Assembly (NCBI GenBank): GCA_022376925.1
Contig: JAIOJX010000006.1
Location: 58,675,394 to 58,739,393, forward strand
Length of the DNA: 64,000 nt
Direction: 5' to 3'
Source of the DNA: Tragulus kanchil
Taxonomy: Eukaryota > Chordata > Mammalia > Artiodactyla > Tragulidae
The notes under the pieces are model-generated. The model saw nothing but the letters and a program-made list of their open reading frames with translations. It was not told where the DNA came from and made no database searches. This document shows positions 25,901 to 36,319 of this stretch, piece after piece. Both the position numbers and the translations under genes were made by a program. How positions within the stretch are numbered: position 1 is the stretch's first letter; the number at the start of each line of letters is the position of its first letter.

Positions 25901-28001
25901 TTAACATCCGCAAATCAATCAATGTGATACACCATATTAACAAACTGAGAGACAAAAATCACATGATCATTTCAATAGATGCAGAAAAAGCCTTCGACAA
26001 AGTACAACACCCATTCATGATAAAAACTCTTCAGAAAATGGGCATAGAACGAACCTATCTCAACATAGTGAAAGCCATCTATGAGAAGCCCACAGCAAAC
26101 ATTGTCCTCAACGGAGAAAAACTGAAAGCATTCCCTCTAAGATCAGGAACAAGACAGGGGTGTCCACTTTCACCACTACTATTCAACATAGTCCTGGAAG
26201 TTCTAGCAACAGCAATAAGAGAAGAGAAAGAAATCAAAGGAATCCAGATTGGAAAGGAAGAAGTCAAGCTCTCTCTTTTTGCAGATGACATGATATTATA
26301 CGTAGAAAATCCCAAAGACTCTATTACAAAGCTACTAGAGCTAATCAACGAATTCATCAAAGTCGCAGGATACAAAGTCAACACACAGAAATCACTGGCA
26401 TTCCTATACACAAACAATGAAAATCAGAAAATGAAATCAAAGAGGCAGTCCCCTTCACCATTGCAACCAAAAGAATCAAATATCTAGGAATAAACCTACC
26501 CAAAGAAACAAAAGAACAGTACACAGAAAATTACAAGACACTCATGAAAGGAATTAAAGAATACTTAAACAGATGGAGAGATATTCCATGTTCCTGGGTC
26601 GGAAGAATCAATATTGTGAAAATGACCATACTACCAAACATCATCTACAGATTCAATGCAATACCTATTCAACTTCCATTGACATTTTTCACAGAACTAG
26701 ACCAAAGAATAACGCAGTTCATATGGAAACACAAAAGACCTCGAATATCCAAAGCAATCCTGAGAAAGAAAAACGGAGCTGGAGGAATCAGCCTCCCTAA
26801 CTTCAGACTCTACTACAAAGCAACAGTCCTCAAGACAGTATGGTACTGGCATAAAAACAGAACTATAGATGAATGGAACAAGATCGAGAACCCAGAGATA
26901 AACCCACGCACCCATGGGTACCTTATTTTTGATAAAGGAGGAGAAACTATAAAATGGGACAAAGACAGCCTCTTCAACAAGTGGTGCTGGGAGAATTGGA
27001 CAGCTACATGCAAAAAAATGATATTGGAACATTCCCTGACACCATACACAAAGATCAACTCAAAATGGATTAAAGACCTAAATGTAAGACCAGAAACCAT
27101 CAAACTCTTAGAGGAGAATATAGGCAAAACCCTCAAGGACATCAATCAAAGCAAGATCTTCTCTGACCCACCAACTAAAATAGCAGAACTGAAAAGAAAA
27201 ATGAACATATAGGACCTCATGAAACTTAAAAGCTTTTGTACAGCTAAAGAAATTACAAAAAAGCTCAACAGACACCCCACAGAGTGGGAGAAAATCATAG
27301 CAAATGAAACAACAGACAAAGAATTAATCTCCAAAATCTACAAGCAACTCAGACAACTCAGCACAGGGAAAACGAACAACCCAATCAAAAAATGGGAAAA
27401 AGACCTAAAGAGACGCCTCTCCAAAGAGGACATACAGATGGCCCAAAAGCACATGAAACGATGCTCAACCTCGCTTATTATTAGAGAAATGCAAATTAAA
27501 ACTACAATGAGATATCACCTCACACCTGTCAGAATGGCCATCTTCAAGAAATCTGCAGACAACAAATGCTGGAGAGGGTGCGGAGAAAAGGGAACCCTCT
27601 TGCATTGCTGGTGGGAATGTAAATTGATACAGCCTCTATGGAAGACAGTCTGGAGATTTCTTAAAAAACTAAAAACAGAAGCACCCTATGACCCAGCAAT
27701 CCCACTATTAGGCTTATATCGTGATGAAATCAAAACTGAAAGAAGCACCTGTACCCCAATGTTCATTGTAGCTCTCTATACAATAGCCAAAACATGGAAG
27801 CAACCTAGATGTCCATCGATGAATGAATGGATCCAGAAGCTCTGGTACATATATACAATGGAATACTGCTCAGCTGTTAAAAGAAATGCAGAAGACTCAA
27901 TCCTAATGAAGTGGCTGGCTCTAGAACCTATCATAAAAAGTGAAGTAAGTCAAAAAGAGAAAGACAAATACAGTATACTAACACACATATATGGAATCTA
28001 G
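22998..28001 (+). pseudogene. L1 no. 2 ORF2 (endonuclease-RT), nearly intact but interrupted
   Basis: ORF2 nicks target DNA and reverse-transcribes the element's RNA. The endonuclease begins at 22998 (TLNVNGLNAPTKQHRL, LQETHFRPRD), shows [17 protein letters not shown] at about 23424, and ends with the catalytic-type SDHNAMRLE at about 23680. RT motifs are [61 protein letters not shown] and [11 protein letters not shown] (FADD at about 26278). The C-terminal Cys/His motif is [18 protein letters not shown] at about 27568-27621. Breaks are a frameshift near 23240, the 1186-bp tandem duplication at 23655-26026 (out of frame), a frameshift near 26420, and a TAG at 27210-27212 in the position of a Trp codon. 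The frame then runs to the natural stop at 28001. Confidence 0.92.
23655..26026. repeat. Tandem duplication 5: 1186-bp unit in L1 no. 2 ORF2
   Basis: Copy A 23655-24840, copy B 24841-26026, offset 1186. The translated copies are identical over their full shared length. The join goes from 'ttcatgataaaa' directly to 'gaaattatatcaacc', cutting the RT domain between the [15 protein letters not shown] motif and the palm. Confidence 0.98.
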
Positions 28002-28373
28002 TAGGACGGTCTTGATATCACACACAGGGTACTCATGAAAAAAAAAAAAAAAGACAGAGCATAGACAGGGACATCGTGGCGAAGAAATAGGGAGGGGGAA
28101 GCATGGAGGAAGTAACAGGGAAACCTATAGTGTTATGTGTGGAAAAGATAGCTAGTGTCACAGTGCTAAGGCAATAGGAGTGCTTACAATGGCTTGGGGC
28201 AAAGGTCTGGAGGGGTGGGATGGGGGGATCTGGGTGGGTGGGGACCATGGATATGCATATGACTGATCTGGGAACATACATGTATGTGAACAACAAAACT
28301 CTGTAAAACCTTTAAAATAAAGAATAAAAATAAATTTAAAAATTAAAAAAAAAAAAAAAAAAACTTTATTCTC

Positions 28374-28527
28374 CTTTATGTCTGAATGATATTCCACCAC
28401 ACACACACACACTGTATCTTCTCTATCCACCCATCGGTTGATAGACACCTAGGTTGCCTCCATATCCTGCAATTGTAGACGGTTTTGCCATGAACACTTT
28501 TTGAATCAGTATTTTCAGTTTCCTTAG
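28374..28527 (-). mobile_element. Older L1 3' end, antisense, right half
   Basis: Continues the element at 18780-19015: 'tctgaatgatattccaccac', 'tatcttctctatccacccat', 'aggttgcctccatatcctgc', 'ttttgaatcagtattttcag'. A short (CA)8 run lies at about 28398-28412. Confidence 0.8.
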
Positions 28528-28735
28528 ATATCCTCTGGTGGCTTGGAAGTAAAGAATAGACCTGCCAATGCAGAGGATGTGGGTTAATCTGTGAGTTGGT
28601 AACATCCCCTGGAGGAGTAAATGTCAGTCCACTCCAGCATTCTTGCCTGGGAATACCATGGCCGGAAGAGACTGATGGGCTAGAGTCCATGGGGTCACAA
28701 AACGTTTGGACATGACTTAACGGATAAACAGCAAA
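28528..28735 (+). mobile_element. Bov-tA SINE, sense
   Basis: Head 'gtaaagaatagacctgccaa', body 'cactccagcattcttgcctg', ending 'agtccatggggtcacaaaac ... ggacatgactta'. Inserted in the older antisense L1. Confidence 0.87.
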
Positions 28736-28739
28736 AGCA

Positions 28740-29555
28740 ACAATGCCCGGCTATAGTCAGATTATGGGGAAAAAATAATTTTCTCTTTAAAAACTTAACT
28801 ACTTATTATTTTTTGGAAATTTACTGTATCTGTAGTGACAGAAGTATAATTGGAACTTGCAGACAGAAAATGTTACTGATGAAATCAGTAAAAACCTAGA
28901 AGCTTTATAAAAATGTTGTATAGTGCAATGTATGGCTGTGAACACACTGGATCTGGGCACTGGGAAAAGAGCAGGACAGTAAAGATAAAACTACTAAAAC
29001 TACATTATAACTTATAGTATCTAATTTTTATATTAAATATAGGATGCACTTATCTGAGTTGCCACTTTGTAAGCTAAAATGACAGAGATTATGAGTTGTA
29101 ATATATCTATAGCAGATATTACCAACTTGTACCCATAAACCTAGAGAATATGAACTTAATTTGTCCTCATTTTTTCCAGTTGAATATGAATGCTTTATGA
29201 TAGGGTGTGCACTCCTCAATAAGCTGCTAGCTAAATCACTTCTTATTAGTATTACTATGCTATTTCAGATATTTATAGTAATAACCTAGCCATGTGGATA
29301 CCTGAATCTGAATGACCATGCTCTCCATTTTCAAACATAAACTTAACTGTTTTTTGGTTTGGGCAAACTGTAGGAAGTATTGAAAAAGCATTAATGTTTC
29401 TTCCATTTGTAGCATAAAGAATTCACTGCAAAAAAATGTAGATTTAACACTATCACCCATATCATTCAACAAATGGTTACATACTGCTTAGTCATTGTGT
29501 CAATCATTTCTAATAAAGCATCGTTAGGATATTTTCACTGAAAAGAGGTTCACAA
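28740..29555. other. Unclassified intronic sequence
   Basis: AT-rich sequence without a recognisable gene or young repeat. Confidence 0.4.
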
Positions 29556-30110
29556 CCGTAAAGGACAAGATAGAAAGATAAATTAATATTCAGGAAGGTG
29601 AATGCAATAAGGAATTGGTGCAAGGAATGAGGAAACATGGTTAAGGAGTTAGGGCCACATAAAGAAGGTGGACTGGAGGAAATGACACTGTCTGTGGAGG
29701 TCAGGATTGAAGAGGTAGAAATCAATAAGCAGGTAATTATAGTAGGCCAGGAAAGAAATAATAAGTTAATAAAGATAGTCATTGTAAGTATAAAGTGTAA
29801 TGGGACACATTTAGGAGTTAATTAGCATAATCTAATAAATTATTGGATGAAGAGATGAGAAGGAAAGAGGACAAGAAAAAAGACAGACTGAAGGATGACT
29901 TTTGGTTCTATCTTGAGTTAATGAATAAATAGCAGTACTATCACCTTTGATGATGGATTGGATAGCTTGAATTTTCCTTGCATCCTGTGAGAAAAAAGCA
30001 GTTTTACATCAAATCCAATAGATTTTATCTTGGACCTGTTTAGTTTCAGGTGTCAGATGCTTAGCAGGTAGGTAGCTATATATAAAAATATAAAGTTGAG
30101 CAAAAAGAAG
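29556..30110 (+). repeat. Ancient interspersed repeat, family not named
   Basis: The order of phrases (agtaggccaggaaagaaata, tgaaggatgacttttggttc, tcttggacctgtttagtttc, aggtgtcagatgc) resembles a widespread, strongly decayed mammalian repeat. The same kind of sequence occurs at 61640-62000. I cannot name the family. Part of it lies in tandem duplication 6. Confidence 0.4.
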
Positions 30111-31896
30111 TAAGTCAAATATGTAGATGTGGAAGGAAATGCATGTGAAAATCAACATGAGATGCTTTAGGAAGAACCTACAGTGAAAATTTGATCTGGG
30201 GATGGAACTGTGAGGGGCAATGCATTTCAAGATTATAGCAGACATTATCAGAACTGAAGGAAAAATGGTGGATGAAAGAAGTAGACTATTTCAAGGACTG
30301 AAATATCTGAAGTATAAAATGTTACAGAGAAAACCTTTGCAAATTTCACTTGAGGATTTCTTTTTAGAGGTTTATGAGTTGTCTGTGAGACTTTGTAATG
30401 TTGCTGTTATCATCTTAATGGTTATTTGAAAGTAATATAAGCATGTCCTTTGTCATCGAGATTGATAACCCCCAAGCCTTGTGGCACCAAGGACTGGTTT
30501 TATGGAAGATTTTTGTCCAAAGATTAGAAAGACATGAGCAGTGAGGGAAACATGTAAATACAGATTAAACTTCTCTTGCTCACCTGCTGCTACCTCTAGC
30601 TGTGTAAGCCAGGTCCTAACAGGCCAATCCACTCCATCCAGGAGTTGGGAACTCATGACCTAGATAACCTCTTGGAAAAACAGATATGCCTTGATATCTC
30701 AGTAAGCACATTCCCTTGTAGGTCCTTTGCATTATTTTGTTCCATGGCTGGATTTCTCCGGAGAGATAGGTAAATGGAGGAAATAAAACAAACTGTCTGT
30801 GGAGGTCAGGATTGAAGAGGTAGAAATCAATAAGCAGGTAATTATAGTAGGCCAGGAAAGAAATAATAAGTTAATAAAGATAGTCATTGTAAGTATAAAG
30901 TGTAATGGGACACATTTAGGAGTTAATTAGCATAATCTAATAAATTATTGGATGAAGAGATGAGAAGGAAAGAGGACAAGAAAAAAGACAGACTGAAGGA
31001 TGACTTTTGGTTCTATCTTGAGTTAATGAATAAATAGCAGTACTATCACCTTTGATGATGGATTGGATAGCTTGAATTTTCCTTGCATCCTGTGAGAAAA
31101 AAGCAGTTTTACATCAAATCCAATAGATTTTATCTTGGACCTGTTTAGTTTCAGGTGTCAGATGCTTAGCAGGTAGGTAGCTATATATAAAAATATAAAG
31201 TTGAGCAAAAAGAAGTAAGTCAAATATGTAGATGTGGAAGGAAATGCATGTGAAAATCAACATGAGATGCTTTAGGAAGAACCTACAGTGAAAATTTGAT
31301 CTGGGGATGGAACTGTGAGGGACAATGCATTTCAAGATTATAGCAGACATTATCAGAACTGAAGGAAAAATGGTGGATGAAAGAAGTAGACTATTTCAAG
31401 GACTGAAATATCTGAAGTATAAAATGTTACAGAGAAAACCTTTGCAAATTTCACTTGAGGATTTCTTTTTAGAGGTTTATGAGTTGTCTGTGAGACTTTG
31501 TAATGTTGCTGTTATCATCTTAATGGTTATTTGAAAGTAATATAAGCATGTCCTTTGTCATCGAGATTGATAACCCCCAAGCCTTGTGGCACCAAGGACT
31601 GGTTTTATGGAAGATTTTTGTCCAAAGATTAGAAAGACATGAGCAGTGAGGGAAACATGTAAATACAGATTAAACTTCTCTTGCTCACCTGCTGCTACCT
31701 CTAGCTGTGTAAGCCAGGTCCTAACAGGCCAATCCACTCCATCCAGGAGTTGGGAACTCATGACCTAGATAACCTCTTGGAAAAACAGATATGCCTTGAT
31801 ATCTCAGTAAGCACATTCCCTTGTAGGTCCTTTGCATTATCTGCTCCCTCTTCCTGGCTTTTCCATGGCTGGATTTCTCCTTGTCCTTTTCTCAGC
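29687..31896. repeat. Tandem duplication 6: 1105-bp unit
   Basis: Copy A 29687-30791, copy B 30792-31896, offset 1105. One substitution is visible inside the unit (gaggggcaatg at about 30213 versus gagggacaatg at about 31318). The last ~70 bases of copy A are degraded: 16 bases are missing after 'tttgcattat', and the final 'ggagagataggtaaatgg' stretch has no counterpart in copy B. Confidence 0.97.
30464..30650 (-). mobile_element. MER/hAT-like DNA transposon fragment
   Basis: 'ccttgtggcaccaaggactg', 'tatggaagatttttgtcc' and 'tcctaacaggccaatccac' resemble the end region of a common mammalian MER element of hAT type. Repeated at 31569-31755 by tandem duplication 6. Family assignment from memory. 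Confidence 0.4.
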
Positions 31897-32689
31897 AAAA
31901 ATGCCAACTCCCCAAAGAGGCACTTCCTGACATCTTTATGAAATAAAGCTCCCACAGCTCCGGGTACTCTGTTTGATGTTTTATTTTCTGCATAATACTT
32001 AACTATTTCAAATTATATTATTTGTTTGTTTAAGTATCTCTGATACCCAGAAAAATAAAAGATCTATAAAATGAGATAACTTGATTTTTTAATTCACTGA
32101 TGTATTCTTGGTTTTAACACTTTCACAAGGAAAGTGCTCAATTAACATTTGCTAAATAAATGAAATCACAATTTCTGATAAAATAAATTAGGGAAGAAGA
32201 TAGGTTAAGAAAGTATGGGGGCGGCGTAGAGGGATGTGCACTCATCCCTCCTGCAAAAATTCAGGTTCCTGCAAAATCGCCTGAATTCAAATGTGTTCCT
32301 GAAAGACCATCGACAGGAGGAGGTTGGATCTGATCACAAGAGGATACCCCACATCGAAGAACAAAGAAGAAGTTGCAACAAGATGGTAGGAAGGGCACAA
32401 TCACGCTTTTAAGAGTCAAACCTCATACCTGCCAGAGAGGCCGGGTGGGCCAAAGGCTCAAAATCTGTTGCAGATGAAGACCCGGGAAAGGAGTGGTGAT
32501 GATAGGGATAGAGTAGAACAGGTAGAGTCCTAGTGGGGGACGATAGGTAGAAGGGTGAAACTGGGGAAAGGTTGGGAGGCCAGTAAGTTGATGATAACTC
32601 AGAAAAGCTGCTCTTCGTTCAGTAAAGCAGGCTTGACTGGGCATGGATGACTGATGAAGGAGGAGCCGGTGAGGAAGGAATTAATGATG

Positions 32690-33240
32690 CATGTCTTACA
32701 CCTGTGTCTACTTGAGGGGGGTGGTCTTCTACCATCCTATATATTGCTGCCCATACAGTCAGGGGACTAGCAGCAGAGCAGAACTTCTGCGCCTGCCTGT
32801 TTGCACAGCTTTCAGGTACCTTACTTCAATAAATCCTTTTCTTGTGTGTCACTCTGCTTCTTGCTGAATTCTTTTTGCGTAGAGGCACGAAGAACCTGAG
32901 CTTCAGTGGGTCCAGACCTTGGACTAAGTCCTGGCTGCGTGGGTTCGAGTTCCAGACAGGGTTTTGGCTGGGATCGAGTCCTGACTACCCCAAGCAGGGT
33001 TTTGGCTGGGGTTGAGCTTCAGCCATGAGGGTTCGAGTCCCAAACTGTTTTTGGCTGGGTTCGAGTCCCAGCAGTGTGGATTCAAGTCCCAAACAGAGTT
33101 CTGGCTGGGTTCAAGTCCTAAACCAGGGATTGTGGGTTCGAGTCCCAAACAGGGTTTTGGATGGAATTCGAACTCCAGCCACATGGGTTCAAGTCCCAAG
33201 CAGGACTTGATCAGGTCTGGGCCCTGGGTGTAAATCTCAA
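32690..33240 (+). mobile_element. Candidate LTR 3' part plus repeat-rich leader
   Basis: Contains 'ccatcctatatattgc' (TATA-like, about 32735), 'caataaatcc' (about 32829) and 'gctgaattctttttgcgtag', then repeats at 32940-33200. The same order occurs at 63846-64000 (gtaaatcc, ctgaattcttttctgtgaag, repeats). Two homologous copies in one window support a repeat family with LTR-like 3' processing signals; the 5' edge is not fixed. Confidence 0.5.
32938..33205. repeat. Imperfect minisatellite with tRNA T-arm-like core
   Basis: About nine imperfect occurrences of a core close to gggttcgagtccc (at about 32941, 32971, 33029, 33058, 33080, 33107, 33135, 33167, 33186). Most are separated by 'aaacagggttttggctg'-type spacers, at unit sizes of roughly 25-50 bases. 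Confidence 0.85.
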
Positions 33241-34643
33241 ATCAAAGTAAAACCCTTTCAGTGATGCAACAAGGGATTGAACCAGGCCTGCTTTAGAAGT
33301 TCTAAGTGCCCCCTTGAGCTAGAAGTGCCTTTGTGCAGTCCTCAGAAGGACGTCACACTGTTTCCTTTGAAGGAAGCTGTCATTGACCAGCTCATAGAGC
33401 CGCCAAGGAGGACTGGAAACTCTGTGTGCACTGTGATCAGGAAAGGGGAATAGTGATCCTGCAGGATACTGAGCCAGACTCACCTCTGAGTGGTCTGACG
33501 TATCCTGCAGTGGCGGGGGTCGATGGTGGCCTGCAGCAGGGTCAGGGTCACTGCAGAAGTGCTTCTCATAGAGAGTGTAGGAATAAATCCTTTGTGAGAG
33601 AGACGCCATTTGCCCTACTGTAGTTTGAATGGTGGTCAAACTACAAGGAGGGAGTTTAGCTCCACCCAGCAAGAAAAGAGATTTGGACTAAGGATTAAGA
33701 AACTCCCAGGGCCAGCCGGGGCAGGCCTTTTAGTTCTGGAATAGGTGGAAATAAACAAGCAGTAAAAGAAGTCTTCAGAATCAACCACTGCCAGAGGCAA
33801 GAGAAAGACTGATAATTCCTGAATAGTCAGCAAGAGACAGAAGAGCATAAACACTATTTTCACATTTTGTCTGAAGATGGAGTCACTGCTGGATTTTTTT
33901 TAAATCTCATTTTATTTCTTATTCTTTTTTATTGCTTGTTTTGTTTTGTTTTGTTTTCAAGTGTTTTTGCCCCTTTTTTCCAAACCACCTCTGTCCCTCT
34001 CCCCGTTTTCTTTTAGTTTTGGTGTGTGAGTGTGAGTGTGTTTATTTCCTCCATTGAATTCTATTGAAGCTACTACTCTTATCAGTAAGACTGAATATAT
34101 TCAAGTTTACATAATTTTTTTTTCTTTTTCCTTTGACAGCACACATTTTATTTTCATATAAACTTCTGGTTCCACAATGGCCTTTTAAGGTTCTGTGGGG
34201 GTTTTGATTGTTTTTATTATTTTTGCTTTGTTTTTCCATATTTTTGTATATATTTATTTCTGTTTTAATTTTTAAATGTTTTTATTTGTACTATTACTTC
34301 CTCTATAACTCTTTGCTTTCTCTGATGTTCCTTTCCTACAACAGTAAACTCTATTATTCTATATTTCTCTTCTATCCTCCCTTTCTACTTTTCCCTTTTC
34401 CTACCATATTTCTTAGGCTGTTCTGTCCTCATTGCCTTATCCCCAACGGGGACCCTGCTCTAGCATTATTCTCCAATTGGTGCTCTACTTATTTTGGTTA
34501 TTAACTGGTGGATATCATTCTTGATTTTCTCTGTTTGCTGTGCTAATGTATTGTACTGTATTTTTTATTGGAATGTTTCAGTTATGTTATAGGTATATAT
34601 GTTTGTGTGTATAATTCAATAGGCTAGATAGTATTTGCATAAT
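33241..34643 (+). other. Putative L1 no. 3 5' UTR / uncertain repeat, no gene
   Basis: 33241-33890 is mixed-composition sequence without a clear protein. 33890-34640 is a long T-rich stretch with (TTTTG)n near 33935-33957 and phrases parallel to the L1 no. 1 and no. 2 5' UTRs (e.g. 'ggaccctgctctag'). I treat it as L1 5' UTR, with lower certainty for the first half. Confidence 0.45.
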
Positions 34644-34977
34644 TTCTTTTTTTTTAAACAAAGAGAGGGTTTTTTTTTTTTGGGCGGGGGTCGGGTTGGG
34701 AAGGGAGGGGAGCGGGCGGGCCACGTCTACTGGTCTTTCATTTCTCCATTTTCCTCCATCATTGTTCTTTGGCTCCTGTGGGCCTCCCATCGCGGCGGCG
34801 TCTGTGGCCGCAGAGCTCCAGCTCTGGGCGCATGCGCTCCAGAGCTTCGGCTCGGTAATTGGACACATCGGTCCAGCCGCTCCATGGCACATGGGATCTT
34901 CCCAGGCCAGGGATCGAATCAGCGCCCCTTGCACTGCAAGGCGGTGTCCTTACCCACTGGACCACCAGGGGAAGCCC
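34644..34977 (-). mobile_element. tRNA-Glu-derived SINE with TSD, antisense
   Basis: Read on the minus strand it starts gggcttcccctggtggtcc, with the B-box-like ttcgatccc and the same body as the copies at 406-722 and 47355-47682. An 8-bp target-site duplication, tgcataat, lies at 34636-34643 and 34978-34985. It sits inside the L1 no. 3 5' region. Open frames on both strands are SINE read-through. Confidence 0.9.
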
Positions 34978-35357
34978 TGCATAATATTTTAATTGCCATT
35001 TGTCAAAGGTATACCTTCTGTTTCTCATTCGTGTATATATGTTAAACATCATTTAATGCCATAACAAACCAGCCATCAAATCTTCATTCCCTGGTCAGGC
35101 AACAAGCCCTGAGGCTTTAGGGAGGGAGCACTGATTGCAAAGCTCTACAATACTAGGGAACACCTAACACTAGAGAACACTATACAAGTGATAACGTCAA
35201 CAAAGGTAATCACTTGTATACAAGTCCTGACATCACCCAACCAGCAGCATCACCCAGAATAAGAAGCCCCATCCAAACAACAAACACCAGCAGATGTAAC
35301 TCAAAGTCTGGGAAAACGGAACACCAAACAGAGTTAGGTAAAAATTTTATCATAACA

Positions 35358-36109
35358 ATGAAAGGGCAGAAAAATACCACACAAGTGAAGGAACAATCTA
35401 CAAACACACAAGATCAAATCAACATAGAGGATTTGGACAAACTTTCTGAAAGTGATTTCAGAAGAATGATAGTAAAGACGATCAAAGACACTGAAAACAG
35501 AATGTTAGAGAAATTGCAAGACACAACTAACACACTGAAATAAGAAATACAAGAACTTACAAAAAAAACTAACAGAGACAAACAACTCAATTGCTGAACT
35601 TAAAAACACTGTAGAAGGAATCAAGAGCAGAGTATCTGAGATAGAAGACTGGAAAAGTGAGCTGGACGATAGCAGATAGAACATCTAAAAAACAGAAACT
35701 AGCTCAAAGAATGAAAAGAGCAGAGGATAGCCTCAGAAACCGATCAGATGATATGAAATGTACCAATATTTGAATTATAGAGGTTCCAGAAGAAGAAGAA
35801 AAAAAGAAAGGCTATGAGAAAAATTTTGAAGAGATTCTAGTCAAAAATTTCCCCAACATGGGAAAAGAAATAGTCAGTCAAGTCCAAGAAGCACAAAGAG
35901 TGCCATACAGAATCAACCCGAGAAGAAACACACCAAGACACATATTAATGAAGCTAACACAAATTAAACACAAAGACAGAATTCTCAAAGCAGCAAAGGA
36001 AAGGCAACTAGTGACAAACAAGGGAAAGCCCATACATTTAACAGCTGATCTTTCAACAGAAACTCTGCTGGCCAGAAGGAAATGGCAGGGCACATTTAAA
36101 TGGCTATAA
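35358..36109 (+). pseudogene. L1 no. 3 ORF1, broken
   Basis: Begins MKGQKNTTQVKEQ at 35358, the ORF1 start position by comparison with the other copies. It is stopped by a TAA at 35541-35543 within the coiled coil, then continues in shifted frames with many stops. The C-terminal domain reappears open at 35858-36109 (YRINPRRNTPRHILMKLTQI, STETLLARRKWQGTFKWL). Confidence 0.82.
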
Positions 36110-36319
36110 GAGAATAATCTGCAGCAAAGAATCCTCTACCCAGCAAGTACTTCATACAAAATTGATGGAGAAATCAAAAGCTTTACAGATAAGCAAAAAT
36201 TAAAGGAATTTAGTCACACCAAACCAACCTTCCAACAAGTGTTAAAGGGACTTGTATAGACAACAAGTATAAAAGAAAGAGAAAATCCACAAATCAAACC
36301 CATCATAACATCTAAGAAG

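Larger units (their letters stand above)
19030..28359 (+). mobile_element. L1 LINE no. 2 (ruminant L1), full length with 14-bp TSD
   Basis: A perfect 14-bp target-site duplication (aaaactttattctc) lies at 19016-19029 and 28360-28373. The 5' end is gggaggagccaagatggcgg, the conserved L1 start carrying a YY1-like aagatggcgg site. A GC-rich 5' UTR (19030-20922), ORF1, ORF2, a G-rich 3' UTR and an A-rich tail (about 28330-28359) follow. It is the youngest-looking L1 here. Two tandem duplications (20425-22699, 23655-26026) lengthen it by about 2.3 kb; without them it would be about 7 kb. Frame breaks in both ORFs (see those entries) make it inactive as it stands. Confidence 0.93.

Noticed and set aside
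24877..26487. 536-residue open frame as an independent reverse transcriptase gene
   Set aside because: It is L1 ORF2 restarted by the 1186-bp duplication; its first part repeats 23691-24840.
32938..33205. CRISPR-like array
   Set aside because: Repeats are imperfect, spacing is irregular and spacers are similar to each other; the genome is a mammal's.
33012..33233. Repeat-encoded proteins on both strands (SSPK-type and LGLEP-type repeats)
   Set aside because: They arise from the minisatellite in every frame, with no start context or homologue that I know.
34635..35052. Open frames of 97-136 codons on both strands
   Set aside because: All lie within the tRNA-Glu SINE at 34644-34977, whose GC-rich body reads open in several frames.
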